A stretch of 64,000 bases of DNA. It comes from Symsagittifera roscoffensis. Its lineage: Eukaryota; Xenacoelomorpha; Acoela; Convolutidae. The number at the start of each line of letters is the position of its first letter. Position 1 is the stretch's first letter. The stretch is from NCBI RefSeq assembly GCF_963678635.1, contig NC_087063.1, forward strand, positions 62,473,850 to 62,537,849, read 5' to 3'. Under the pieces are notes generated by a model. The model did not search any database. It was not told the DNA's origin and was given only the letters and a program-made list of their open reading frames with translations. Of this stretch, positions 1 through 10,419 are shown piece after piece. Made by a program: the position numbers and the translations under genes.

Positions 1-1189
1 GATTAAGACTGCTCTCATATCAGAGAAATGCCTTGAATGTTCTGACTGCCCCTTAATCGGCAGAGAATAGTTTTTGGTACAAAATAATATGTAGTACAAA
101 ATCAACCAATAAGCTTGCCTCAGTTCAGTTTTTCTGGAACAATTTTGTAGTACCGGATGATCCGCCTCGCATAAATAAATCGAGTTTTTCTTTCAGCGCC
201 GCAAACAAAAGTATTCACATTGCACAAGAATTAGTTTTCAATCATAAATGCACAGTTTTCAAACCCCCAGAACTTCAAAAAATAGTTCAAGGTGAAATAA
301 TTTTGTTAATTTGAACTCAGATGTCATTATTGCCAATGGGATATAAGAAACTTTTGAGAATTTTATTTTCTCGATCATCGAAATTTTGCCGAATGAAAAA
401 CCACCCCAAGCGTAAAGTTCCACTTTTCTTCGGAATTCAGAACAAGAACTACCAAAGAATTTGAAGCCAAAATGAAGGCTAAATGAAATTTGCTAATGGC
501 TTTCACGGCATCTGTAAGCGATCTTCCCAAAATAGACCAAAAAAAATCTCTCCCTGAAACTAAAAAACACATTCATGCAAACAAGCATGGATACTAAGCT
601 CACATCTGACTGCCTGAAAAATTTTACTTTTAACCAAGTGAACATTCTCCCATCTAAATTGATTTAAGGGGAGATTGTTAACTAGGTCCACTTTCAGTTA
701 AAAAATTGATTTTGAAATCAAAATAAGAGATGATTCTGAAAGTGGAATTTTAATTCATCAAATCCATCTCAAATTTTTTTTTGTTTGGTTAAACTTGAAC
801 ATCAAAAAGCCACAAAATGTTGTGTTAATTTGTCTTGGGTTCCAAAAAGTAATTTTTTTTCTCTCCTTCAAAGCTGAGAAAGGCTGAAAGTATAATAGTT
901 TAGGTATATAACAGCAAACAAAAAAATTGTGAAAAATAATTTCATGTGTTGGTTTCAAAATACATATTTTATATAGAAAAGTTAAAACGTTGCCAGAGGG
1001 GACATTCTACCTTTGGTGACTTAGGGCGGGGGGAGGTGGATATTACTTTGTTCGGTTAATATAAGGTTTTTTCGGTTATGAGTCAAAAAAGAAAATCAAG
1101 TCATGATTGATTGTTATTTGTTTTGTATTTTTTTGATTGTTATTTGTTCGTGTAAGAATGTTTTTGAAGTGGTTAAAGTTTTTTTAGTC

Positions 1190-4100
1190 TAGACAAACTT
1201 TTTAAATTGTTTCGAGCTTCACTGGTGGAATCAAATGAGGTTTCCCTAAGTCGTTATCCCATTGAGCAAACTCTGTTCAATGCAAAGTTTGGACGCTTTA
1301 TCTGTTTTCGGCCGGTTACTATTTAGTCCAATAATGACCCGCAACCTTACTTTTGCTTTCTTCATGCTCAATGGATATAATCTTCTTTTTTGAATTTTCA
1401 TTGAAACTAAATTAAGTTCTTTCATAACAGAAAATGTCTGCTTAAAGGCTAACGCTTCTGAAAGTAAGGGTTTAGATGAGGCTTGATTGGTTTGCCAAAA
1501 AGTTGAACAAGATATAATCTTCCGTATTTGTTAGATTTTAAAAGTAGAAACGAAACGGCTAACGAACATTAGTTCTAATCAAAACGCGCGATCCGAGGTC
1601 AGAAAAGGTTTTGTTTGCAAATCATTTTCAGTTCTGCTGATTACAAACTTGACTGTTTTGTTCTTCTGTTTTTTTCGAAGCTATTTGCTATGGGATTCTT
1701 ATCGCATTTTCATCTTGACGTGATATCCTAAAAAGCGTGTTTCATTTTTTCCCGATTATTTCTCACCTACTTAATTTTTTTTCAACCACTGACATTTGGG
1801 AAGCACTTTTGTCCGCTGTCTTTTTATTTTACTTTTATCCCAAAATTAAGATTCAGATTTGTTTTTAAAAGTGATTCAAGTGCTAAATCAGAATGAAAAT
1901 CTTTCAATCTTGGTTCAATTGAGCAAAAAAAAGGTTGAGAAAAGTTGATTTCAATTTTTTAAGCCTATTTTTGAGAGATTAAAGGAAGCAAGTAAGGAAT
2001 AGGCAACATCCAAAATTCAATCTCTTAAACTTTAGTTTTACTCGAACAAAATTTTTTGTCTAAGCTTTATAAACGCAACCGTTTTATCTGTAGATTTTTT
2101 TAAAATTTTTATTCAGTTTTTTGTTTTCTGAACTGTTTTTCGAAGTCAAATGTACTCCATTTGTCAAACTTTTTTACGTTCCGACTTTTGATCTAGATCT
2201 CCACATCACACTCGGCACAAAAAAATCCATTTTGAAAAGGAGAAAGAGTGTTTTCTGTTGAAAGTGGTAAAAGCTTTTTGCGCAGCAGCTGGCTAGTATT
2301 TTATGTTTAGTTTTAGAGGAAAATTTGAAAAAAATATGAATTGGTTTATTCCAATCGAAAAACTTATGACTGAAATTGGATCTCATATTCAATTAATCAA
2401 GTTTGATTTCGGGACTATTTATTTATTCTGTTTTTTATCTCTTGATTATGTTGTTGCGGAACCAGTTTAAAACAATTATTTGTTTCATACTTTCAAAGTT
2501 TTCACTGTAAAAATTTTATAGCTAACCAATCAAGAGCAACTACTAAAACCAACGACAACTTGTAAAGCTGTAACTTTTCATAATTTCGTCCAGAGAAAAA
2601 AATAAAAAGATACGAATCAATCCCAAAAAACATCGCGTGACGGACAGACACTGTACCTTCGTCCAAAATAACTCTACAAAAATTTCAGACTATTTTTAGA
2701 CAATTTTTTAAAACTTGCACTGAGCCTCACGAACCAAACGAAATTTCCCTAAGTCGTTATCCCATTGAGTAAAATCTGTTCAATGCAAAGTTTGGACGCA
2801 TTATCTGCTTTCGGCCGGTTACTTTTTAATCCAATATTGAACCGTAACCTCAGTTTTTTTTCTTCATGCTTAGTAGATCTAATAAAATTTTAGTTTTTCG
2901 AATTTTTATTCAAAATAACTTAAAATCAGTCAGAACAATATATATGCTTAGAAGCTAACAATTCTAAGAGGAAGGGTTAAGATCAGGCTTGATTGGTTTG
3001 CTAAAACGTTTAACGGAAAAATATCTTCCGTGTTTATTAGTTTTGAAAAATAGAAACGAATTGGCCAAGGAACATGAGTTCTAATCAAATTATGCAATCC
3101 GAGGTCAGGAAATGTTTTGGTTTCAAATTGTTTTCAGTTCTGCCGATTACAAACTTGACTGATTTGTTCTTCTGTTTTTTTTCTACGCTGTTTGCTATGG
3201 GATTCTTCCCGCATTTTCATCTCGACGTGATATCCCAAAAAGCGTGTTTCATTTTTTCCCCGATTATATCTCGCCTTTTTACTTTTTGTTTCAACCAGTG
3301 ACATTTGGGAAGCACTTTTGTCCGCTGTCTTTTTCTTTTATTTTTATCCCAAAATTAAGATTCAGATTTGTTTTTAGAAGCGAGTCAAGTGCTAAATCAG
3401 AATGAAAATATTTCAATCTTGGTTCAATTGAGCAAAAAAAAGTTGACAAAAGTTGATTTCAATTTTTTAAGCCTATTTTTGAGAGATTAAAGCAAGCAAG
3501 TGAGGAATATTAAAATAGGCAACATCCGAAGTTCAATCTTTTAAACTTTAGTTTTACTTGAACAAAACTATTTGTCAAAGCCTCATAAACGCAATCTTTT
3601 TTTCAGCAGTACGCTTTTTTAAATGTTATTCAGGTTTTTGTCTTGCAATTCGTTTTTTGAAGACAAATAAATTCATCATGTCTTTTTTATACGTTCCAAT
3701 TTTTAATCTAGATCCTCGAATCACACTCGGCACAAAAACAAAAGCACATCAGCCGGCTAGTCTTTTTTTGTTTGGTTTCGTGAAAAAAATTGACGAAATA
3801 ATAAATTGTTTGATCCAATTCAAAAGTAATGTTTGAAATTGGACCTGGTATTCAATCAATCAATTTTCATGCCAGGACTATTTATTTACTTCGTTTTTTA
3901 TCTCTTGATTAATTAGTTGGGGAACCACTTTAAAACAAGTATTAGTTTTATACTTTAATATTTCTCACTGCAAATCGTTATTAGCTAACCAAACATGATC
4001 AATTAATAAAACCTACGGTAATTTGTAAGGTTGAATTTATTCTAAGGCTAAATTTTAGTCAGAGAAAAAAAATACAAAGGTACGAATTAATTGCTTTCTT

Positions 4101-4190
4101 CTCTCCTATAATCTTGCAATAATATAAGTTTATAACTGGATTTATTGAGACTAGGAAATATTAGAGTTTTGTGTTGGCCTTAGACTAAGG
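1190..4190. repeat. Imperfect 1.5-kb tandem duplication
   Basis: Two diverged copies follow each other, about 1190-2689 and 2690-4190. A clear anchor is the block beginning TTTCCCTAAGTCGTTATCCC at 1241 and again at 2744, an offset of 1503. Later anchors (the AGCACTTTTGTCCGCTGTC block, the TCACACTCGGCACAAAAA block, and LTR-like DNA at the distal end) keep the same order. Short ORFs in this stretch (for example 3074-3301 and 3558-3836) are not conserved between the copies and are taken as chance. The repeat looks like internal DNA of a non-autonomous LTR element, because each copy runs into an LTR relic. Confidence 0.75.
2455..2678 (+). repeat. LTR relic with internal deletion
   Basis: This begins TGCGGAACCAG and shares the block order of the LTRs at 3918 and 4794: a CTAACCAATCA block, a TACGAATCAAT block, then GACGGACAGACACTGTACC and AACTCTAC. 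About 100 bp in the middle is missing, between the TACGAATCAAT block and the CCAAAAAACAT block. It has no primer-binding site after it. Confidence 0.55.
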
Positions 4191-4293
4191 AGTTGCATGA
4201 ACCTATCCAGCCAAAAATACCTTGCATGACGAACAGACGATGTACCCTCATCAAATATTACTCTATCAGAAGGCCACCCCGGCCATAATTTCA
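3918..4293 (+). repeat. 5' LTR of the TRIM-like element
   Basis: 376 bp, ending ...CCATAATTTCA, followed after two bases by the candidate primer-binding site. It also forms the distal end of the second 1.5-kb tandem copy, so the element and the tandem duplication share this LTR. Confidence 0.65.
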
Positions 4294-4295
4294 TC

Positions 4296-4305
4296 TGGAG
4301 CGACC
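4296..4305 (+). promoter_or_regulatory. Candidate primer-binding site TGGAGCGACC
   Basis: It starts with TGG (complement of a tRNA CCA end) two bases after the LTR. Nine of ten bases equal the site after the 409-bp LTRs at 9631 and 11851. The tRNA cannot be named from the sequence. Confidence 0.5.
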
Positions 4306-4793
4306 AGTCTGGCTAATAGTTAAAGCCACTACAGCTTCTTGGACTAATATTACGTACAAGAGCTGTAATTAGCATGTAAGCTAAGCATCTTAAAAATTCG
4401 ATATGAAGTATGGAGCTGACACCGAAGCAAAATTGTTCATTGGAATCGAACAATGGCCAACTCGATGTCCAAACTTAAGCAAACGTGTCCTTGTCACTTG
4501 TCGCTTCACTCAAAAAAGTAAACCTTTTATCTCGCTACTCGGTCGATTGCAAACGATAAGTGATAATGCACGTGGTCTCGTTCTGACTTATGAAATCTAC
4601 ATCCTACAGACACAAATCTGCACTTCAATAAAATTTTATCGGATTTACATAATTCCCTCAACATCATCACTTGTTTTTTGCAGGCACATTCGATCTAAGC
4701 TCTCTACAATTTTATCAAAGAATTCAGAAGACACTACCTACATTCAACCCCACAATAAAAACTTTGAAGTGTAAATTTTCTAGGCCCTATAAA

Positions 4794-5169
4794 TGGAAGG
4801 AACCAGTTGGAAACAATTTTGTGCACTATACTTCGATATTTATCACTGTTAAATATCGATAACTAATAACCAATCATGATCCATGACTAAAACGTACGAT
4901 AAATTGTCAAGCTGAAACTGTTCATAGTTTCAACCATGGAATAAAACAAAGGCACGAATCAGTTCCTTTCTTCTCTCCTAGAACATTGCAATAAGACCAA
5001 TGTCCAAATAGACCTTTTGAGACTAGAAATTAAAAGGGTAAGATCAGGATTGGTGTTAGACAAAGGAGTTGCACGAACCTATGCGGCCGAAATTTGTAAG
5101 CGTTACGAACAGACCGTGTACCTTCATTCGAAATTACTCCGTGAGAAGGCCACCCCGGACCTAAACCCA
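4794..5169 (+). repeat. 3' LTR of the TRIM-like element
   Basis: 376 bp, with the same block order as 3918-4293 and ending ...GGACCTAAACCCA. AATAAA at about 4941 lies inside it. A purine-rich AAATGGAAGG lies across its start. Confidence 0.6.
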
Positions 5170-5842
5170 GTTACTCTGTTTTGGGTTGTCTTGTCGCTTA
5201 GAAAAATTTGCAGAACAGCGATTAAATGTTGTCGTTGAAAGTTTTTTGGAAGTTTGATCAGAAGCCATATTGTGGACGGGGCGGGAAAATAAAATAAAAA
5301 AGATGTTTTTCGCAGTCTCGCCGTTGCTTTTATATTAGAATCAAAGCCCTTTTAATGCCAAACAGCCCTCTTTGAGATTTTGGCTGATAGTTTTTAAGTA
5401 ACTTGCCGAAAAAAAATCTTAAAAAGAAGAATGAGGGGATGACTCATTTCTCAAGTTGCATTTGAATAGCTTTTTTTCGATATTTCAATTATTTCTTGTG
5501 CTCAAGAAAGATCGAAAACTGTCTCACAGAACAAAAAGCCCAGTCACGTCAATCATTTATCTTCGCTGATTTCTGACTGGTTATTGGTTATTACGTGCCA
5601 TCGTCGCAGAATTTTTCCACAGCTGAAAAATGGCCAAATAAATTCCATTGGCGCTGGTCTCCAAACAAGATATCAATCCAGTCAAAAATTTTTTTTTGAA
5701 AACGCTACTTGCGGCGGCAATAGTGGCACTTTCTTGGAAAGTCGAAGGGAAAGGCCGAATAGAGGAAATCAGACCTTAATTTTGAGACTTTATTTGTGCC
5801 TCGGGGAATGGGGCATTACCAGCTTTAACGCCGCATTTAAGA
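5170..5842. other. Unassigned stretch
   Basis: Mostly AT-rich, with a higher-GC patch from about 5700. A 101-codon plus-strand ORF covers 5584-5889. It has no recognised domain, overlaps the minus-strand candidate ORF at 5843-5971 on the opposite strand, and is not considered reliable. Confidence 0.3.
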
Positions 5843-5971
5843 CTAGGGACCACGCGTTAGCTGGGAGTTTTGGACGTAGTGGACGATAACATCATAAAGA
5901 GTGGAACACGCAGTACCAATCTTGTTCGAGGAAACAACGCGAGGGGGAACACGTCGAACAGTTCCGGGCAT
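5843..5971 (-). CDS. Small hypothetical ORF, 42 codons
   Basis: A minus-strand ATG-to-TAG frame encoding a 42-residue peptide that starts MPGTVRRVPPRVV and contains a CSTLYDVIVHYVQNS segment. The patch is clearly richer in GC than its surroundings. On the minus strand an AAATAAA motif (plus about 5785-5791) lies some 55 bp after the stop, as expected for a short 3'-terminal exon. I do not recognise a family. It could be the last exon of a host gene whose upstream part is unseen, a pseudogene fragment, or chance. It is below the length at which an ORF is convincing by itself. Confidence 0.22.
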   Translation of the reverse strand: MPGTVRRVPPRVVSSNKIGTACSTLYDVIVHYVQNSQLTRGP

Positions 5972-6312
5972 AGTTTTGACAAACAGCTTTTTCAAAACAA
6001 CCACTTTTTTCTTTTTAAGGTTTTTGTTCGTTTGGTTGAAAATTAGCAGTGTTAATTTTTTGCACTGATAATTTATATATTCTTTTCTATATGAGAGCTA
6101 TAATGAACTATAATCTACCAATTTAAAGCTTTGAGACGTGTCTAATTGAATGATTTTTTTTTCAATTGCTCGAAAGTACAATTTCTCTGTACAAATTTTT
6201 TTGCTATCGTAGCCTTTTTTGGGAAATTTTATCAATTTTTAGCTGTCGCCTGAACTAATTCGATCACTTTTGCTGTCAAATCGATGAAGAAAACATACAG
6301 TCCGAGCGTATC

Positions 6313-6510
6313 TACCCTAGTCGATCAAGGGAGGTTATCTTGCAAAATCTTGCAAGATTCTTGCAAAAGAGGGTTATCTTGCAAGATCTTTTAAGATGGA
6401 GGTTATCTTGTAAGATCTTGCAAGATAGAGGTTATCTTGCAAGAATCTTGGAAAAGGGAGGCTATCTTGCAAGAATTTTGCAAGTTAACTTCCCTTGATC
6501 GACTAGGGTA
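6313..6510. mobile_element. MITE 1, 198 bp, TA-flanked, filled with minisatellite
   Basis: The terminal inverted repeat is TACCCTAGTCGATCAAGGGA at 6313 and its reverse complement, ending CTAGGGTA at 6510. TA at both ends is consistent with the TA target of Tc1/mariner-type elements. The interior is four or five degenerate units built from GGTTATCTTGCAAGATCTTG, roughly 35 bp each. No coding capacity. Confidence 0.75.
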
Positions 6511-6656
6511 TTCTTCAATTTTGCCAAAAATATGGGCCAAAAAAAATAAAAATTACAGAAGTTTATTATTTTAATTGCTCTAAGGACACAAAACAGATCA
6601 ATACCAAGTTGCTAAGTTCCTAAATCTAAGAATCTAATTTAATTTGAGGAGCGCAT

Positions 6657-7231
6657 TACGAGGCCAAACTGTGCATTCTCTGCATTGTAAGCGGAATCCG
6701 CAACAGGCCAAAATCAGTTTTGTCGCGGAATCCGCAACCTTGCTACTTTTCTTTGATCTTCTATGCTGTTTTGGATTCCACAAACAAATACCTAAATCAT
6801 TGTACCTCTCAAAATTGCTTCAAAAATATGCGAATTTGCGGAATCCAGAACAGTTTGTGGAATATGCAAGTTCAGTAATAAACAAAAATGCGGAATCCAC
6901 TTACAATTTGCGGAATCCGCTTACATTTGCGGATTCCGCATACAAATTTTGCGGATTCCACTTACATTTGCGGATTCCATATACATTTTGCGGAATCCAC
7001 TTACAGTTGCGGAATCCAGAACAACTAGCTATATTTGCTTGTTGCGGAATCCGCAACAAAACAAATGTGGCGACAAAATTTACGTTACAGGTATATGTAT
7101 GCGGAATCCACTGAAATTTTGTTTGTGGAATCCACTTACATTTTGGAACATATTTTAAGACTTGTCTCTGGAACCCAGGAACATACAGACACAAAATTGT
7201 GCTCCTATCCAGTGCACAGTTTGGCCTCGTA
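6657..7231. mobile_element. MITE 2, 575 bp, TA-flanked, filled with GCGGAATCC repeats
   Basis: A perfect 19-bp terminal inverted repeat, TACGAGGCCAAACTGTGCA (6657-6675), has its complement at 7213-7231, with TA at both outer ends. The interior is a dense array of GCGGAATCCRC / GCGGATTCCAC motifs about 20-30 bp apart in both orientations. The overlapping ORFs on both strands (6644-7232) with NLRNPLTF-like repeats are translations of this array, not genes. Confidence 0.8.
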
Positions 7232-7460
7232 GCGAAGCATTCTTCGCCAGAATGTTACGGAAGAGAAGCCCACATAAAAATCAATCTAGAAAGCTTAATC
7301 TTCTTTTTTCTGTAAAGTAAGAATTTCTCTGACAGTGAAAATTTTGAAAATTTCTGAGAGGGTCTGAGTAAGGCCCTTAGTTGTGAAGTATGACAATTCA
7401 CAGATTTAAATTTTTTCCGATTTCTGTCTTTTTGTCTATTTTTAAAACTTTAGTCGTGGT

Positions 7461-7609
7461 TCAATCTTCGTCGTAGTCGTCCATAAATTGCACACTCTTG
7501 GCGTCTGAGTTGCGCGTGCTGCATTCGGACCTGCTTCTTTTCGGGGCTAGAAACTGGAGCTGGGAGGGTCCAATCCAGCGTCGTTTCATCCTACTCGAAT
7601 CTACCTCAT
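7461..7609 (-). CDS. Candidate 3'-terminal exon of an unknown gene
   Basis: On the minus strand a splice acceptor (...TTGTGATTCCAG) is followed by 49 open codons ending TGA. The peptide has a basic cluster (MKRRWIG, then APKRSRSE, resembling a nuclear-localisation signal) and a very acidic C-terminus (MDDYDED). Codon use and GC content differ from the AT-rich surroundings, and the other frames here are broken. No family is recognised. Upstream exons were not identified: the minus strand above 7614 is AT-rich, and a 59-codon ORF lies on the opposite strand there. Confidence 0.35.
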
Positions 7610-7627
7610 CTGGAATCACAAAACTGA

Positions 7628-7807
7628 ATGATACAAAAAACTTATATCATCAAATTTGGTTTTCAAACTAACAGTGAAGATTTCGAATTACGTTTGAAAA
7701 ATGAAAAATGGGACGAAATTTTAGATGAGCAATTTTTTGAACCAGCAAAGCTGGTTACTCTCAATGGAAAAAATTTTGGCTCGGGTCGTTTTTTAAGCCA
7801 ATTGTGA
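7628..7807 (+). CDS. Hypothetical 59-codon ORF
   Basis: ATG to TGA on the plus strand. The peptide is charged and protein-like (for example KNEKWDEILDEQFFEPAKLV) rather than low complexity. An acceptor-like TTTATTTTCAG at about 7880-7890 is followed by 18 further open codons, so this could be an exon of a spliced plus-strand gene, but no matching donor in the right phase was found. It lies opposite the presumed intron of the minus-strand exon at 7461-7609. No family recognised. Confidence 0.18.
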   Translation: MIQKTYIIKFGFQTNSEDFELRLKNEKWDEILDEQFFEPAKLVTLNGKNFGSGRFLSQL

Positions 7808-8790
7808 TCACCGCAAGGAAGTCTAGTAGGGGTATAATACTTAAACTCTATTCTGGTTGTAAAGAAAAAAAGTGAAATTTATTTTCAGTGATGAGAAAAA
7901 CTGCCTGAATCTTCTCGATTTCCAGACTACATTAGAAAAAACTTGATAAGAAGCTGTTCCTCAACTTGACGTCTAGCAGAAATTTAACGCTTTTTTCTGT
8001 TTTTAACGGTACTTTTTAGACTATAATTGCCGCTTTTTCGTCATCTTTCACTTTCTTCAATAGCCCACCTAGCTACAAAAAATTAGTCTACAGGAAAATT
8101 AGGATGGAAAAATTGCAAAAAAATGCTTTTTTTCTGTTTTAACAGTTTGTTTACCTTTACCTCCCTTTTCATAAATGAGTTTGGACGAAACCTTCCGTGC
8201 CACTTTTACAGCTATCGCTTAATTTTGTTGTGTTATTTTTTAGAATCAACAGGTGAGCACGTTGTTTTAAAATGACGAATTCATTATATAGGCCACCTTT
8301 TACTTACCGCTTTTATGTACTTTGAAGTGATCTCTATGTAACTTTTGTTCTGTCGGAAATTTTTGATTTCAGATAAACCAAATTGGAGCGACTCGACATT
8401 TTAGTTTTCGAGTTTTTTGGCAGCATTTTATTTGTAAAAAAAACTTGAACTGAAAATATGATGAACACTTTTAAGCCATGATCGACCCTGTACGCCCCCC
8501 TTCAGGGATTCAACCCCCTCACCACCCAGAGGGCTTCGACCACTTTGGTGCTATTGTACGAAGCCAAGCGTTTCTTTTTTCTACCCCACATTCACATACG
8601 CTATCAGCTTCGTGGCATAAAGGGGGGTTTTACAAGATCAATTATGACGACCAAATATGCTTGTTATGGCCTAATTATTCAGCATGCCAATTGTCGTGAC
8701 AATCAGACCGAACAAAATTTCATAACAATTTGCAGGTGGGATAGAAAAGAAAAAAGAGTCCGTCCATTTTTAGCTGACTGAAATTTTTTT
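7808..8790. other. AT-rich stretch with a dispersed repeat fragment
   Basis: No gene seen. A fragment at about 8490-8600 (CCCCTTCAGGGATT..ACCCCCTCA..CCAGAGGG) belongs to a dispersed repeat also found at about 53270-53360 and 61595-61665. ORFs at 8478-8781 are read from this repeat and are discounted. Confidence 0.5.
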
Positions 8791-9219
8791 CTTAAGACGC
8801 CTTTGACTAAAAATTGCTAATTTTGAAGGGGATATATGTTTTTTTGGTCCAAGCAATATGAAACAATTTTTTGGTCCAAATTTTCCATTTTTTGTCCGTT
8901 TTTTTTTCATACATTTGCTTGTGCTCCAGAAATTTTTCTTAATATAGCATCTTTAGAGTGTTTTGGGAGAGAGGGTAAAAAGATTCGGTCGACCTGAAAT
9001 TTGGTAGTCATTTTGAGAACTTGTTGAAAATCTAACACCCTCGATAAATTCCTAGATCCTCACATGGACTCATGTATCGACCTGTGTATCGACTCATCTG
9101 TCGATGATGTATTCGGCTAAGGTCTAACCGTTTTTTTTGTCGGCATTTATAACATGGGTCTAAAAGCGTCTTTCGACTGATGCATACGATTAATACACAA
9201 TTCAACTAGCTCAACCCGA

Positions 9220-9628
9220 TGGAACCAGATATAAACTATATTTATTATTGGTTATAAATTGGATATTTTATCTCTGTAAAATATTTAATATTAACCAATC
9301 ATGATCCATCTAACTAACAACCCACTTATTTGCAAGTGCTGCAATTACTTGTAATTTCAGCACCAGAGAGATTTGAATTTAACTTAGAAATTAGTTACCT
9401 CTCCAAGAGACCTTTAGCAATCGCAATAAGCCAGTATACTCTAGATCTATTGAGCCTAGCAGAGACTAGTTAAACACCCTGAGACTAGTAGATCTAAGAG
9501 TAAGATTAGGATCGGTATTAGACTAAGAAGTTGCATGAATCTATCCGGCCGAAAATAAGATAGCGTGACGAGCAGACGGTGTACCCTATCCGAAATTACT
9601 CTATGAGTTACACCTCGAACCTAACTCA
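9220..9628 (+). repeat. 5' LTR of element A, first copy
   Basis: 409 bp, TGGAACCAG...CTAACTCA (TG..CA ends). TATAAA occurs at 9230 and AACCAATCATGATCC further in. It is preceded by CCGA. Only a few bases separate it from the copy at 11440, but it differs at about 15 positions from the 3' LTRs. Confidence 0.9.
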
Positions 9629-9630
9629 TC

Positions 9631-9640
9631 TGGTGCGACC
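9631..9640 (+). promoter_or_regulatory. Candidate primer-binding site TGGTGCGACC
   Basis: It begins two bases after the LTR. The second tandem copy is at 11851-11860, and the TRIM-like element has the same motif with one change. The primer tRNA is not identified. Confidence 0.55.
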
Positions 9641-9722
9641 ATAAATCTCGAACAAGACCTTAAAAAACAAATTAGCTTAGAACTAACAAGATAGATTAGA
9701 AATAGACAAAAACATTTTCAAA

Positions 9723-9956
9723 ATGTTACATGACAATAATTTAATTGAAATGTCTCTACGACTCAATAGATCAGAGCCGCTATTCCGTACAATACGAGAA
9801 CTACCCGGTGTTGGAAGAAGACCTCGAACGAGAGACGATCTACGACTACAGAGAAACTTACCATTAAGTTTCATGGTCGTACGGCAAAAGCCAACACAAA
9901 TTTTTATGTTTAGAAATTTACTGGCAATGAATTTAGATTTTCATTTGCAAACATAA
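9723..9956 (+). CDS. Leader ORF of element A, 77 codons (copy 1)
   Basis: This ORF lies about 95 bp after the 5' LTR and before ORF0 and gag. The peptide is arginine-rich in its middle (LRLNRSEPLFRTIREL, then GRRPRTRDDLRLQRN). It resembles no family I know. It could be a short upstream ORF, the first exon of gag joined by splicing, or a non-coding part of the leader. The second tandem copy (11943-12176) stays open with a few replacements, but the copies are too similar for this to prove selection. Confidence 0.3.
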   Translation: MLHDNNLIEMSLRLNRSEPLFRTIRELPGVGRRPRTRDDLRLQRNLPLSFMVVRQKPTQIFMFRNLLAMNLDFHLQT

Positions 9957-10318
9957 AAACCTTGAAGAAAAATCTTCAATGATAATTTCAGGCGCTAAAC
10001 CAAAATTACTATTATACAATAACGATTTATAAAAACACCTCAAATCGTTTCCTCCAAAACTGCAGTAAAATTCAAAAAGATATCTGAAAAATATATTCAT
10101 TGAAATTAAGAAAAAAATTTAGTTAACATGATCATAAATTATTAGTATATATAAATCATCCTGGCATCCCCAGCTTCATCACCTAAACATAACAGCAATC
10201 ATTTAACCACTAATATCATACAAAACTAAACATTTCTATCAATTAAACTTAATTTATTTCTAAAGGATTATCCTAATTTTTATCCCTATTTCATTTCAAC
10301 CTGTTCAATCTTAAATTA

Positions 10319-10342
10319 GATCATCAAGGTTTTCCTTGGATC
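10319..10342 (+). promoter_or_regulatory. Leader stem-loop 1
   Basis: GATC..CAAGG-TTTT-CCTTG.GATC can fold into a hairpin, and the outer GATC is self-complementary. It pairs with a near-copy 76 bp downstream (10395). It lies in the untranslated leader, where retroviruses keep packaging and dimerisation signals. That role here is inferred. Confidence 0.35.
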
Positions 10343-10394
10343 TCCATCAAATAATTAAATTCAATCCATTTTATACCATAAAAATTTATATCCT

Positions 10395-10419
10395 GATCAT
10401 CAAGGCCTATCCTTGGATC
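10395..10419 (+). promoter_or_regulatory. Leader stem-loop 2
   Basis: The same GATCATCAAGG / CCTTGGATC arms with a five-base loop as at 10319. Both hairpins recur in the second tandem copy (12539-12562, where one arm base has changed, and 12615-12639). Confidence 0.35.

Larger units (their letters stand above)
3918..5169 (+). mobile_element. TRIM-like miniature LTR retrotransposon
   Basis: Two 376-bp LTRs (3918-4293 and 4794-5169) flank a 500-bp interior, so the element is about 1.25 kb. Both LTRs start TGG...GGAACCA. They share the CCAATCATGATC-like block, the TTCTCTCCTA block, a GTTGCAYGAACCTAT block, the ACAGACNGTGTACC block and GAAGGCCACCCCGG. TCTGGAGCGACC directly follows the first LTR and matches the site after the LTR of element A (TCTGGTGCGACC), so the two belong to related families. 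The interior encodes no retrotransposon protein. A 123-codon ORF (4403-4774) runs through it but has no recognised motif and is probably not functional. No convincing target-site duplication was found. Confidence 0.7.

Noticed and set aside
1-1189. Search for a gene or tRNA at the start of the window
   Set aside because: Only AT-rich DNA with short minus-strand ORFs (375-572, 758-958) of no recognisable content; no cloverleaf seen.
4403-4774. 123-codon ORF inside the TRIM-like element
   Set aside because: No motif and no second copy to test; TRIM elements are normally non-coding.
5584-5889. 101-codon plus-strand ORF
   Set aside because: No recognised domain; it overlaps the minus-strand candidate with the better 3' end signal. 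Neither is convincing, and this one has less support.
6644-7232. Overlapping ORFs with NLRNPLTFADS-like repeats
   Set aside because: They lie inside MITE 2 and translate its GCGGAATCC array in different frames and strands.
6640-7240. Possible CRISPR array
   Set aside because: Repeats are in both orientations, spacers are not unique, and the context is a eukaryotic MITE with inverted ends.
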